Below, piece by piece: positions 35,896-44,418 of a stretch of 64,000 bases of DNA (positions within the stretch are counted from its first letter, which is position 1; every line of letters begins with the position of its first letter). The notes beneath the pieces are model-generated. The model ran no database searches and was not told where the DNA came from. It was given only the letters and a program-made list of their open reading frames with translations. The stretch comes from Ochrobactrum quorumnocens (GTDB taxonomy: Bacteria; Pseudomonadota; Alphaproteobacteria; Rhizobiales; Rhizobiaceae): contig NZ_CP022605.1 in NCBI RefSeq assembly GCF_002278035.1, positions 496,001-560,000 on the forward strand. The letters are read 5' to 3'. The position numbers were made by a program, and so were the translations under genes.

Positions 35896-36744
35896 TAAAA
35901 GAGGCTCTTGGAAAAAAATGACGCGGTCATCTCAACGGCGGGAGATGGCCAGGAAAGCTGTGGCGTTACGCGGGTCAGCATTGCACTGGCCTGCCGTACC
36001 TTTGGTGTCAGCGAGACCTGCTATCGTTACAGCGCTAGGTTGAACGAAGAGAACGAGCAGATCGCCGATCTGCTGATCGGGCTAACGAGGGCGAAGAAGA
36101 GCTGGGGCTTTGGTCTTTGTTTTCTTTACCTGCGCAATGTCCGGGGGCATCGCTGGAACCACAAGCGCATATACCGCATCTACCGTGAGCTGGAACTGAA
36201 CCTCAGGATCAAGCCACGCAAGCGGTTGAAGCGCGACAAACCCGATGCGCTGGCCGTGCCCGAAGCGCCAAATTTGATTTGGTCCATGGATTTCATGGCG
36301 GATCGGTTGGAGGACGGCAGGCAATTCCGGCTGCTGAATGTCCTGGACGACTTTAATCGCGAGGGGCTCGGCATTGAAGTCGACTTCTCACTACCAGCTG
36401 AGCGTGTCATTCGTTGCCTCAACCAGATCATCGAATGGCGCGGCAAACCCCGCACCATTCGTGTGGATAATGGCCCTGAGTATGTCAGTGGTAAGCTCAT
36501 GGAATGGGCAGAAAAACAAGGGGTTACTATCAGTCACATCCAACCAGGAAAGCCGCAAAAAAACGCATATGTCGAGCGCTATAACCGAACTGTTCGGCAC
36601 GAATGGCTGGACCAGCACATCATTGCAAGCATCGAAGAGGCTCAGGAATTCGCTACCCAATGGCGCTGGACGTATAACAACGAACGTCCCAATATGGGTA
36701 TCGGCGGCAAAACGCCCGCACAGAAACTGAAAATGGCTGCGTAA
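35896..36744 (+). pseudogene. IS3-family OrfB transposase, 5'-truncated and frameshifted
   Basis: IS407-type OrfB. The integrase core is complete, with catalytic acids in [25 protein letters not shown] and [14 protein letters not shown], up to the stop at 36744. The natural start (ATG at 35918, after an A7 slippery run) encodes [14 protein letters not shown] one-base frame change near 35970 is then needed to reach [20 protein letters not shown]. Only about eight codons of OrfA remain, cut off by the end of the IS5 element, so the element is dead. Confidence 0.85.
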
Positions 36745-36942
36745 ATTCTACTGCAAAGCCCCGTTAAAAACGGGGGGATTACCCCTGAAATTCGCTTGGT
36801 CGCCTCAGCAAAACTTCCTTTACACAATATGACAGCGCCTTGATTCTGTCGTATCGCGGGCGCCAATTAATACGACGGGAAAGCGGAGGTGGAGCCAAGT
36901 AATGCAACGGGTGCAGGACACACAAAGCTCAGGATCTGGAGA

Positions 36943-37227
36943 ATGACATTAATTGAAGCAACTTGCGAGTACGGAATAATAATTCGGCGAGAAAGCTTAA
37001 AACACGCCGAGATAAATCTGGAAAAACTGTGTGAGCTAATGGAACAGTCTCCTCCTTTAGACACTAGCGACGATATCGTGTCTTTTGGCCCGTTATTCGG
37101 AGGGGAAGCTGCCGACGAATTTGTTAGACGGCTCCAGGTCGCAGGACTAAAGTACCTAGAGGATTTCTTCGTTTTTAACGGCGACTTTCCAGATTGGTGT
37201 CGCTTCAAGGTGTGTTTGAAGGGCTGA
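36943..37227 (+). CDS. Small hypothetical protein, possible immunity protein
   Basis: Unrecognised acidic protein of 94 residues from the ATG at 36943, which has AGGA and GGAGA upstream. A longer frame from 36889 is less likely. No signal peptide or membrane segment is seen. It contains VSFGPLFGGEAADEFVRRLQVAGLKYLEDFFVFNGDFPDW, a compact alpha/beta pattern like many immunity proteins. Position next to a barstar-like gene and other small AT-rich genes supports an orphan immunity array. Function is unknown. Confidence 0.55.
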   Translation: MTLIEATCEYGIIIRRESLKHAEINLEKLCELMEQSPPLDTSDDIVSFGPLFGGEAADEFVRRLQVAGLKYLEDFFVFNGDFPDWCRFKVCLKG

Positions 37228-37301
37228 CCGATGCGATATGTCTTGGATTTCACTGGGTCAACATTGGCTATGCAATCGGGGCGCACCTCTAAAACCCTCA
37301 A

Positions 37302-37631
37302 TTATAAGTAAAAAGAGACAATCAAAATCGGCGGTTGGTCGCATTCTAGACGTCGATAGTTTACGAACGCCGCAAGTTCTAAGATTGCATTCCAAATTTC
37401 TGGCGAGCGGTCTTTCAGTTTTTGTCCGTGATCGAGTTGTAAAACAACCATCTTTCCTCTTTCGACCACGAAACTTGAGAAGTCGTCATCCAAACTGGTC
37501 ATGCAGTCGACCCAAGCGCTGAGATTTCTCCCATAAAAGTCTGGAAAACCAAAAGCAGAAATGAAAACATCATGGAAAGACGGCCAGTCCAAGATTTCGG
37601 AACAATCGATCTTCTTAATTGTGCAATTCAT
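37302..37631 (-). CDS. Barstar-family RNase inhibitor-like protein
   Basis: Barstar-like protein of 109 residues. The family core FYGRNLSAWVDCMTSLDDDF aligns with the barstar inhibitory helix. The Asp equivalent to barstar D39 is kept, but the position of D35 is Ser, and the Trp is shifted by one residue. The C-terminal strand PPILIVSF is typical. Such proteins protect against barnase-type ribonuclease toxins. No toxin gene is seen nearby, so it may be an orphan immunity gene. The ATG at 37631 is preferred over a TTG one codon earlier. Confidence 0.8.
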   Translation of the reverse strand: MNCTIKKIDCSEILDWPSFHDVFISAFGFPDFYGRNLSAWVDCMTSLDDDFSSFVVERGKMVVLQLDHGQKLKDRSPEIWNAILELAAFVNYRRLECDQPPILIVSFYL

Positions 37632-37666
37632 CAATAACTATCCATAGCAACAGTGTTCCGAATGAG

Positions 37667-38038
37667 TTAATCACTCTCCGATTCCGACAGATTTTCCAAA
37701 AGCTTTTCCGCAAACGAAACTATTTCCGGAACAAGTAGTAAATTATCAGATAATTCAGAGCAAAGTTCAGCGAGTTGTTCTCCGGTAAAAATCTGATTCA
37801 TTTCGGCTATTGTTATCGCCTTGTCGTTTTTTATTGCGTCTATGCTCTCCCTCTTGAGGTTCCTCAGTTGGGATTTTATCTGCTCAATCTGATCTGCGTC
37901 GATCCCGCAATTATATCGTAGCAAGAACGACGCCATATGAATTGGGGAAAAGTCAAATGCATCACGACCACAGCAAGCTGCCTCGCAGACCGTTTCGCAG
38001 TGTTTGATGAGGCCAAGCAGCGGATAATCCAATTTCAT
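37667..38038 (-). CDS. Hypothetical protein, probable immunity protein
   Basis: Protein of 123 residues without signal peptide or membrane segments. The N-terminus MKLDYPLLGLIKHCETVCEAACCGRDAFDFSPIHMASFLL has a Cys cluster (C-x3-C-x3-CC) that recurs in uncharacterised proteins found beside polymorphic toxins; I recall a DUF of this kind but cannot confirm its number. The rest is helical and acidic. It is co-oriented with the barstar-like gene 35 bases downstream. Confidence 0.6.
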   Translation of the reverse strand: MKLDYPLLGLIKHCETVCEAACCGRDAFDFSPIHMASFLLRYNCGIDADQIEQIKSQLRNLKRESIDAIKNDKAITIAEMNQIFTGEQLAELCSELSDNLLLVPEIVSFAEKLLENLSESESD

Positions 38039-38238
38039 AAGCTATATACTCGCTATTTGCTCAGGAGTTTAGCCAGCACTCATGGCTTTTAAAAGCATGA
38101 AGCAGTGTCTACGCTAGGGAACCATTGGAGCACGCGTTGGATGGCAATTTACCTCCAAGACAGGAGGCGCGAAATTTGATTTGTTTCCGAGCATAGGAAC
38201 ACCATTTGAAATTGATATAAAACCGTGAGGGTGGCCCA

Positions 38239-38639
38239 ATGAAAAATCGCGAGAGAGACGTCATCGATTCCTTCTATGAGGAAGGCGAGATCGATTACAT
38301 TTTCTTTGCACAAATCATTGCAGCGGTTTCCTATGATGAAAATGACATTGACTTATCGAAGAGTGTTGGCAGAAAATTGAGTGATGCCGTATATTATTAG
38401 ATTATAATGTTGGTACTGGAGATTTCAAGCTAGGCAAGAGCATCACAAATCGTGACGGTTCTGTTGAGTATATTGAACTAGATAGCAATATTGACAACTT
38501 TCTAAAAGAATTGAGAATATCTATAAATGAACATGGCATTGACAGCATTGACGTAAATTATGGCTTTTGGATTGGGAAGGTAAAGGGACGTATTGCTGAT
38601 TGTCCCATACCCAAAATTATAAAGACTATATTCTCTTAG
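38239..38639 (+). pseudogene. Frameshifted small gene, possible immunity protein
   Basis: A frame from ATG 38239 gives MKNRERDVIDSFYEEGEIDY and stops at 38400 after 53 codons. Sequence in the next frame continues without a gap in character from 38397 (LDYNVGTGDFKLGKSITNRD) to TAG at 38639. Loss of one T at the YY/LDYN junction would explain the break; repaired, the protein has about 132 residues. It is AT-rich and acidic and was not recognised. GTGAGGGTGG lies upstream of the start. A sequencing error is also possible. Confidence 0.6.
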
Positions 38640-39053
38640 TACATGATGGAATTGCATTATTATTATGCGTTCGTTGCGACGCATTGATTGCACACACTCT
38701 CCTTGCCACAGGAGGCGGATTACGGCGAAAAACGTGCACCGTAGATACCATCCGCAACTTTCAATAACCGGTGCAGCGTTGTTTGCGTGTCATTGATTTT
38801 GTGTATGAGTCAGGAATGAACACCCGTGAGCCATTCCAGATAACCAGTCAAGATTCAGGGTCCTGCTTCTCACCCGCAGCAATTGAGCTCCGTAACGCCT
38901 TGAAAGGATGTGAACTTACGGCCCTGTCGTAATCTTTCTCTAAGATAATGTTTTCGTTGATATTATTTATCATACTGATCTACCACACTACTTGTATAGG
39001 CGAGTTATTTAGCTTAGTCGTTCGCGACAATAGCGTTCGATTTATATCTAAAT
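38640..39053. other. Non-coding gap
   Basis: About 410 bases without a supported gene. It contains CCAGTCAAGATT (38834-38845), shared with the motif at 34145, and AT-rich sequence towards the Fic gene end. A frame at 38948-39172 lacks a start context and overlaps the Fic gene antisense. Confidence 0.45.
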
Positions 39054-39644
39054 TTAGGAACGCGCGAATCTTTGAAGCGGTTGAAAGTCGTAATTGTCGC
39101 CTGCACGTACAGCGTCGATATAAGCTCTACGCATGGCATTCGCATCGACGAGGCCGGCCCCGCCCCATGTGAAGCGACTGCCGCCCAAAGCCACGACCAG
39201 AAGATCGGCCGCAAGACGCGCGTGACGGCCGTTTCCATTTGGGAACGGATGAATCCAGGTCAGTCGCGTATGGAATCGAAGTGCAACTTCATCTGTTGCA
39301 AAAGTCGCATGTTCACTCCAGTAGCGCACATCGCCGAGGAGATGTCGCAACTCTACGCCAATTTTATAGGCGTCTACGCCGATGTTTCGCGGTGTCGTGC
39401 GGAAACTTCCTGCCCACTTCCAGACATCCTGGAACATCCGCTTGTGCAGGCCTAACAGAAATCGCTCGTCGAGTACGTCGCGCTTTCGGCCGAAAGCCCA
39501 TCGGTCAGCTTCGGCGATCCCGAGTTGCTCGACCTCGTTCAACTGGTCGCGCGTGGTGATGTAGCTGGGTATCAGATCGCGGCGCTCATCCGGCGTCAAC
39601 GGCGTCGCAGCATCATCCTCAGCGCCAATCAGCGGATCGGTCAT
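39054..39644 (-). CDS. Fic/DOC-family protein, 'mobile mystery protein B'
   Basis: Fic-domain protein of 196 residues with the full catalytic motif HPFPNGNGRHAR at about residues 131-142. It probably transfers AMP or another nucleotide-derived group to a target, and may act as a toxin. The companion 'mobile mystery protein A' gene lies immediately upstream with a four-base overlap (39641-39644), the arrangement that defines this pair. An inhibitory-helix [S/T]xxxE[G/N] motif was not identified with confidence. It is likely to be a toxin-antitoxin-like or regulatory module carried by mobile DNA. Confidence 0.9.
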   Translation of the reverse strand: MTDPLIGAEDDAATPLTPDERRDLIPSYITTRDQLNEVEQLGIAEADRWAFGRKRDVLDERFLLGLHKRMFQDVWKWAGSFRTTPRNIGVDAYKIGVELRHLLGDVRYWSEHATFATDEVALRFHTRLTWIHPFPNGNGRHARLAADLLVVALGGSRFTWGGAGLVDANAMRRAYIDAVRAGDNYDFQPLQRFARS

Positions 39645-40114
39645 ACGTCAGCCCACAAGCGCTTGTAGTCCCTGAGAATCTCCTCTGCGAGGTCATCCCG
39701 AGCGCGCTCCATTCGGGCGCGGCTGACCGCTTGATTTTCCAGCCGCATGGTCTGAGCCGTACGTTTGAGCTGTTGCTCGGCAACATGACGAGCCCGGGCT
39801 TTTACGACATCTTCCAGCCGAGCCTTGGGCACGACGGCATAGATGAGAACGCAATCCAACGCTTCGGCTGCTTGCCGCAGGCTCTTGAGCGTTATGACTT
39901 CGCTTGCCTCGGCGCGCTCGAGGGCTGCTATACGTGGCTGGGCAACGCCCAATCGCTTCGAGAATTGCCCGGTCGTCATGCCAATCGATTCGCGAATAGC
40001 CCGGATCCACCCCCTTTCCGGGCGAATCAACGGCTCCATTGTCCGCAGAGGTGTTAGCTGTAAGTCCAGCGCCCATCGAGCGAGAGCATTCAGATTTCGT
40101 CTTTTAGAATCCAT
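39641..40114 (-). CDS. XRE-type HTH protein, 'mobile mystery protein A'
   Basis: DNA-binding protein of 157 residues starting at MDSKRRNLNALARWAL, with AGGAGA upstream; a longer frame to 40165 is less likely. The helix-turn-helix is WIRAIRESIGMTTGQFSKRLGVAQPRIAALERAEASEVITLKSLRQAAEALD. It probably represses its own promoter and counteracts the downstream Fic protein. Repeats of AATTCCAC upstream are candidate operators. Confidence 0.88.
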   Translation of the reverse strand: MDSKRRNLNALARWALDLQLTPLRTMEPLIRPERGWIRAIRESIGMTTGQFSKRLGVAQPRIAALERAEASEVITLKSLRQAAEALDCVLIYAVVPKARLEDVVKARARHVAEQQLKRTAQTMRLENQAVSRARMERARDDLAEEILRDYKRLWADV

Positions 40115-40148
40115 AGGTTTCAATCTCCTGCTAATTTTATAACCTATG

Positions 40149-40231
40149 AATTCCACAAATTCCACTGTTCCTGAACTTATAGATTAATATTATCCGAATT
40201 GACGGAATGCGTAGGTTCTATCGGTGGAATT
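40149..40231. promoter_or_regulatory. Repeated AATTCCAC elements upstream of HTH/Fic pair
   Basis: AATTCCAC occurs at 40149-40156 and 40158-40165, and inverted (GTGGAATT) at 40224-40231. The two direct copies sit about 35 bases upstream of the HTH gene start. They are candidate autoregulatory sites. The gap from here to the ATPase gene at 40473 holds no other gene. Confidence 0.5.
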
Positions 40232-40472
40232 TCGTGAACCTCAGCCGGGTAGTGTTAAACGATCGCAGCTGCTCCCTTTAGGCATCAATCCGGGCGAGCG
40301 CACGATCAAACGGGTTCTGTACTAAGCCTCAATACCCAGCTGGAGAGTCGACATGTCCGCAGATGGACAGCGCGTGTCGTCCATCACTCTGTTCGGCTCC
40401 AATCTTCAATGTTGTTGTGGATAGATATGTTGCAACCTGAAAACGTGATTTAGCAGGCATCAAAGAGCGGAT

Positions 40473-42029
40473 ATGCAGGATCATGACCCTCTTTTACCAC
40501 TCAGGGTCAGTGTGAGGGGAACCATGTACGCACGGGACGATTTCCAGCTGCTGGCTGCTCGCACAGCAAAGGTTCAAGTGGACCTTCCGTGGCGTCGACA
40601 GCAGGAATGGATGAACCCTCATGTTTCGTTCAGCGAGCTGCCTCAGACACCAAACTACTCGTCGTCGGAACACATCACTGCTCTGATAGGCAAAAACGGT
40701 ACCGGAAAGTCGCACCTTCTCAGTTCGATCGTCCAGACGTTTGTGACGTTGGAGCAGTTGCAGACGCGAAAACGTCGCACAATCAGGGAGTTTTCACTCG
40801 AGCACCTCTCATACATGATCGATGGGCGCCACTGCACGATAGACTACTATGGCAAGCAAACCTTGGAATGTCGGCTTGACGGAGTAATGATATCTATTTT
40901 TGATTTGCCGCTTCCGAGACGGGTTGTCGCGCTAACCATCAGTCCCTTCGATAAATTCCCGGTTCCACGGTCCATCCGACACTCTGTCAAGCCGGTTGAT
41001 GCCTCGATCTACGAGTATCTCGGGCTTCGCGATCAATTCGGCAAAGCTTCGATGGAATCCCTTCTCTTTCGGTCACTGAACAATCTGTTCGAAGAGGCGG
41101 AGAACGAGGCGCTCCGTCGCATCAATATTGGCTCGGTCTTTCAATTCCTTGGGCTGGAGCCGATCCTGACCGTCATTTACAAGATACGGATCCACTCGTC
41201 AGTGTTGCGGCGGTTGCAGCGCGGAGAAAGGGTCGATTGGAAAACGATCGGCGACTTCTCGGAGAGCCGCAACGTCGAGGAAATGCTTCGTAGCGGCTTT
41301 GACGAAGCGGAGCTGAACAATCTGCTGGACCTGGCAATGGGGCGCGCTGAGGACGGGTTCGTCAAGACGGTTGCGGATTTCAATTACGGAGGCGCTCTCG
41401 ACGATACTTTTCGCGTCCTGCAACCGTTGCGGCGCGCAGGGTTTCTCCGGCTTTCCGGTGTCGAGGTTAAACAAATCAACGGTCCGGTTTCCAACCTGCG
41501 ACGTGCCAGCTCCGGACAGCTGAGCATGATCTGCGCGCTGCTTGCCTTGGCTTCGGTCATCAACAATGCGAGCCTCGTGTTGATCGACGAGCCAGAACTC
41601 AGCCTGCATCCTGAGTGGCAGGTCGACTACGTCAATTTGCTAATCAAGACGTTCGCCCGTTTCAAAGGATGCCACTTCGTTATCGCCACGCATTCTCCGA
41701 TGGTCATATCGGAGCTTCCCAAGCATGCGAACGTCATCGCGCTCGACCAACCGTCAATGCCGGCCACAGAAGCTATTACCGGTCAGTCGGCAGACTACCT
41801 GCTCGCGGAGGTGTTCGGTACGCCAATGCCCGGAAACCTCTATGTCAGGGGGAGGGTCGTCGCAGCACTCGAACTCATCTCGGAAGGTAAGTCGAAGTCG
41901 CCGGAATTCGACGAGGTCACAGCTGATCTTCACAAGATCAGTCAGCAATTGAAACCGGGAGATCCGATTGCGGATATTATCGGCGATATTGCTGATGTCG
42001 CTCGGTCTGCGGGAACGAAGGCGTCGTAA
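40473..42029 (+). CDS. Septu-like (PtuA-type) AAA/ABC-class ATPase
   Basis: RecF/SMC-like ATPase of 518 residues. Walker A GKNGTGKS is at 73-80 and the ABC-type signature ASSGQLSM at about 345-352. Walker B is LVLIDEPELSLHPE at 368-381, and the switch His is in IATHSPM (407). This 'large insert between Walker motifs' layout is that of PtuA and other OLD-like or restriction-associated defence ATPases. The next gene encodes an HNH nuclease and overlaps the stop (TAATG), as in Septu phage-defence systems. The assignment rests on architecture and partner, not on a database comparison. Confidence 0.78.
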   Translation: MQDHDPLLPLRVSVRGTMYARDDFQLLAARTAKVQVDLPWRRQQEWMNPHVSFSELPQTPNYSSSEHITALIGKNGTGKSHLLSSIVQTFVTLEQLQTRKRRTIREFSLEHLSYMIDGRHCTIDYYGKQTLECRLDGVMISIFDLPLPRRVVALTISPFDKFPVPRSIRHSVKPVDASIYEYLGLRDQFGKASMESLLFRSLNNLFEEAENEALRRINIGSVFQFLGLEPILTVIYKIRIHSSVLRRLQRGERVDWKTIGDFSESRNVEEMLRSGFDEAELNNLLDLAMGRAEDGFVKTVADFNYGGALDDTFRVLQPLRRAGFLRLSGVEVKQINGPVSNLRRASSGQLSMICALLALASVINNASLVLIDEPELSLHPEWQVDYVNLLIKTFARFKGCHFVIATHSPMVISELPKHANVIALDQPSMPATEAITGQSADYLLAEVFGTPMPGNLYVRGRVVAALELISEGKSKSPEFDEVTADLHKISQQLKPGDPIADIIGDIADVARSAGTKAS

Positions 42030-42667
42030 TGAACCCGGTTGTCTATTCCGACGCAAATCAGCTCATCATCAAAAACTATGAAGACCGTCCTGCTGTCGAT
42101 CAGGCTGGGTCCTATTGGGGCGACGATGAAGTCTCTCCAATTCGAAAGCAGATTAAGGACCACTACATTGCTGAACAGGGTCAGCGGTGCTGCTATTGCA
42201 CATTTGAAATCGCGACTAACAACAATGCAGTTTGGGACGGGGAACACATCATATCCCGTGACGCAGCACCCAGGTTCATGTTTGTACCTCAGAACTTGAG
42301 CATTTCTTGCAAGGATTGTAATCTTGCCAAGAAGGAGAAAGAGGTCAGGGTCAATCCCGCGCTCAAGCGGTTCCCAACTCGATCTCAGCAATATAAAATC
42401 GTGCATCCCCATTTTGACAACTACGCCGATCACATCCAGTGGTTCGGGAAAGTCGTCAAACCTCTCACGGACAAGGGTATCGAAACCGTCGCAATGTGCG
42501 GCTTGAGCCGCTTCGGAAAGAAGAAGGCGGGAGCAGAGAAGGTGCCCATCCATCCTGCCATGGCCAAGCAAATCGGTGTCCTTATGGATCCCTTTTCAGA
42601 TCGGATCGACATGCATGTAGCACTTGCCGGCATCAAAGCGTACTTGGAGACGGTTCAGCAGGATTAG
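42029..42667 (+). CDS. HNH nuclease, Septu-like (PtuB-type)
   Basis: Protein of 212 residues with an HNH/zinc-finger nuclease core: CCYC (C54, C57), EHIISRDAA (H73), VPQNLSISCKDCN (N89, C94, C97). This is the layout of PtuB-type effectors. The start overlaps the ATPase stop by one base, indicating strict co-expression. In Septu the ATPase is thought to regulate HNH cleavage of DNA on phage infection. The C-terminal 100 residues have no recognised domain. Confidence 0.82.
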   Translation: MNPVVYSDANQLIIKNYEDRPAVDQAGSYWGDDEVSPIRKQIKDHYIAEQGQRCCYCTFEIATNNNAVWDGEHIISRDAAPRFMFVPQNLSISCKDCNLAKKEKEVRVNPALKRFPTRSQQYKIVHPHFDNYADHIQWFGKVVKPLTDKGIETVAMCGLSRFGKKKAGAEKVPIHPAMAKQIGVLMDPFSDRIDMHVALAGIKAYLETVQQD

Positions 42668-42756
42668 TCGAGCGTCAACATCTGGGAAACGGCAGGGGTA
42701 ATGTTTGCTAATAAAGTGGCGAAACGCTGTCACACCTTTGAGCGCGAGTGTTCGAC

Positions 42757-43587
42757 ATGCAAGCTTGGGTGATCGACAGCAACATGCTGCAATCGGATGA
42801 GTTGCGCCAGTACCTTCAATCCAGCATTTGCAACCTGGCCGTCCTACCCGATTTCGCTTGGTACGAAATCTACAAGCAGGAATCACTCGATGGAGTCCGG
42901 CATGGGCTTTCAGTCGTGGGGGATCATCCGGATCAGACAATACTGCTCCGGTCCGGCGACCATATTGCGCGGCTTGGGCCGGTGGTAGCCGAAGATTTGG
43001 GCCGTCTGATCTGGGAGGGGCCATCTGGAGACATTCGCCATTTCGTCTCGCTGGTTCGATCGGATGCTCCATTGGATGAAGACGCCCGGGTCCACCTGGA
43101 TGCGCTTTGGGCTTGGGCTCGAACCATGAAGCCATCGTTGATTGAGGGCGCTGTCGATTTCGTCGAATCCTTTCCAGAGATGCAGGCGCAGTTGTTCGAC
43201 CGTGGCGAAATACGAATCATCAGAACGGGCGGCAAATACACCCGGCAGATGATCGTCACCATTTTTAGTACCGCTATCCAGATCTGGGAGACATTGGCAA
43301 AGGAGTACGAGTTGCCCCGTGAAGGGTTGAGCGAGCAGGAAATCTCGCGGACCTATCTGTTCCGTTTCGCGCTTGGGCTCATCATGTATCTACTCTGGTG
43401 GATACGGGGCGGAAGCCAGGCCGTCGTTCGCATTGATCGCGCGAGCAACGACTTCATCGACCTAAGTTTTGCGGTCTATGCTACTTATTTCGATGGCTTC
43501 TTGACCAGAGACGATAAGGCATCATGGGTTCACCAGAACCTGGTCGCCGCGATTGTCAGCTTTCGGAACCATTACGCGGCTGGTTGA
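42757..43587 (+). CDS. Possible PIN-like protein downstream of Septu-like pair
   Basis: Protein of 276 residues from the ATG at 42757 (or GTG at 42748). The first segment AWVIDSNMLQSDELRQYL and the late segment NDFIDLSFAVYATYFDGFLTRDDK together look like the first and last acidic motifs of a PIN-type ribonuclease. The middle is helical and unrecognised. It is on the same strand 90 bases after the HNH gene, so it may be a third component of the defence operon. The PIN reading is by eye and needs structural support. Confidence 0.5.
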   Translation: MQAWVIDSNMLQSDELRQYLQSSICNLAVLPDFAWYEIYKQESLDGVRHGLSVVGDHPDQTILLRSGDHIARLGPVVAEDLGRLIWEGPSGDIRHFVSLVRSDAPLDEDARVHLDALWAWARTMKPSLIEGAVDFVESFPEMQAQLFDRGEIRIIRTGGKYTRQMIVTIFSTAIQIWETLAKEYELPREGLSEQEISRTYLFRFALGLIMYLLWWIRGGSQAVVRIDRASNDFIDLSFAVYATYFDGFLTRDDKASWVHQNLVAAIVSFRNHYAAG

Positions 43588-43620
43588 ACGCGACGCCGCC
43601 CATTAAAAGATTGAAAATCG

Positions 43621-44334
43621 TCACTCCCATATAATCTCGGCCGCAAGATATTCCCGCATGACCAGCCGAACAATCACACCTCCTGATTGAAGAACAGCAT
43701 AGCGGTAAACGCCCTCTTGCACAATTATCCAACCCTCATCGAGATCATCGCCAGTGATAAATCGGGTCATCAAGCGACTGCCGACTTCGGGCATCAATCC
43801 TTCCGGCCAAACGACATTTTCAAATACTTCAGATTGGGTTTCGTCCAATACGACGAGAGGCCCGAACCATACTCGCGACGGCTCCCCAAGCATTGGTTCC
43901 CCTAGTTCATAGAAGGCATGACCGCGGGCATTCTTGATCAGAACCCTCCGCAGGCGATCATGCTCGGGCGACCAAGCGACCGTTTCCTGGCCAAAAAGGT
44001 CGCGTTCGACCGTCTTCGACCTCTCTATCCGAGCACGCAAAGCAACATTGCTACGAAACGTCGCTTTAGGTCGGTCCACCACCTGCGCATCGGGATTGGT
44101 GCCTCCGGAAAGGACAGCTCCGAGAAATGCAGCAGTGTATTCTTCGTCCTCTGCGAAGCTCGAATTGCAAGGCTGGCACACCCGAGTGAGAGGCAGGTTA
44201 GCAGGAAACGGCTCGTCCAGAAGTGCTTTTGAAGGCGCGTGATCGCGGTTCGCGATGACCTGCTCTAGGCGAGAGCCGCAGTGTATGCACCAAGTCTTGT
44301 TTCGACGATCAGCGGTGTCCTCGACCTGCTTCAC
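43621..44334 (-). CDS. HNH endonuclease-like protein
   Basis: Probable HNH-family nuclease, 237 residues from the GTG at 44334. The zinc/HNH pattern is WCIHCG (two Cys), RDHAPSKALL (D-H), NLPLTRVCQPCNSSFAEDEEY (Cys-x2-Cys-Asn) near the N-terminus. The C-terminal half is unrecognised. The open frame continues upstream to 44577 only by running antisense through the IS66 genes. The true start is therefore uncertain, and the gene could have lost its first codons to the IS66 insertion. It lies convergent with the PIN-like gene. Confidence 0.7.
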   Translation of the reverse strand: MKQVEDTADRRNKTWCIHCGSRLEQVIANRDHAPSKALLDEPFPANLPLTRVCQPCNSSFAEDEEYTAAFLGAVLSGGTNPDAQVVDRPKATFRSNVALRARIERSKTVERDLFGQETVAWSPEHDRLRRVLIKNARGHAFYELGEPMLGEPSRVWFGPLVVLDETQSEVFENVVWPEGLMPEVGSRLMTRFITGDDLDEGWIIVQEGVYRYAVLQSGGVIVRLVMREYLAAEIIWE

Positions 44335-44418
44335 CGTAACCGCTGTTCCAATCCCACATTGTCCTCGCCGCCCTGATCTGTGATCGCCTATCCATGGATG
44401 AGCAACGGGAGTTTCTCC

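Noticed and set aside
38502..38693. Minus-strand frame of 63 codons
   Set aside because: Antisense to the frameshifted small gene and without start context.
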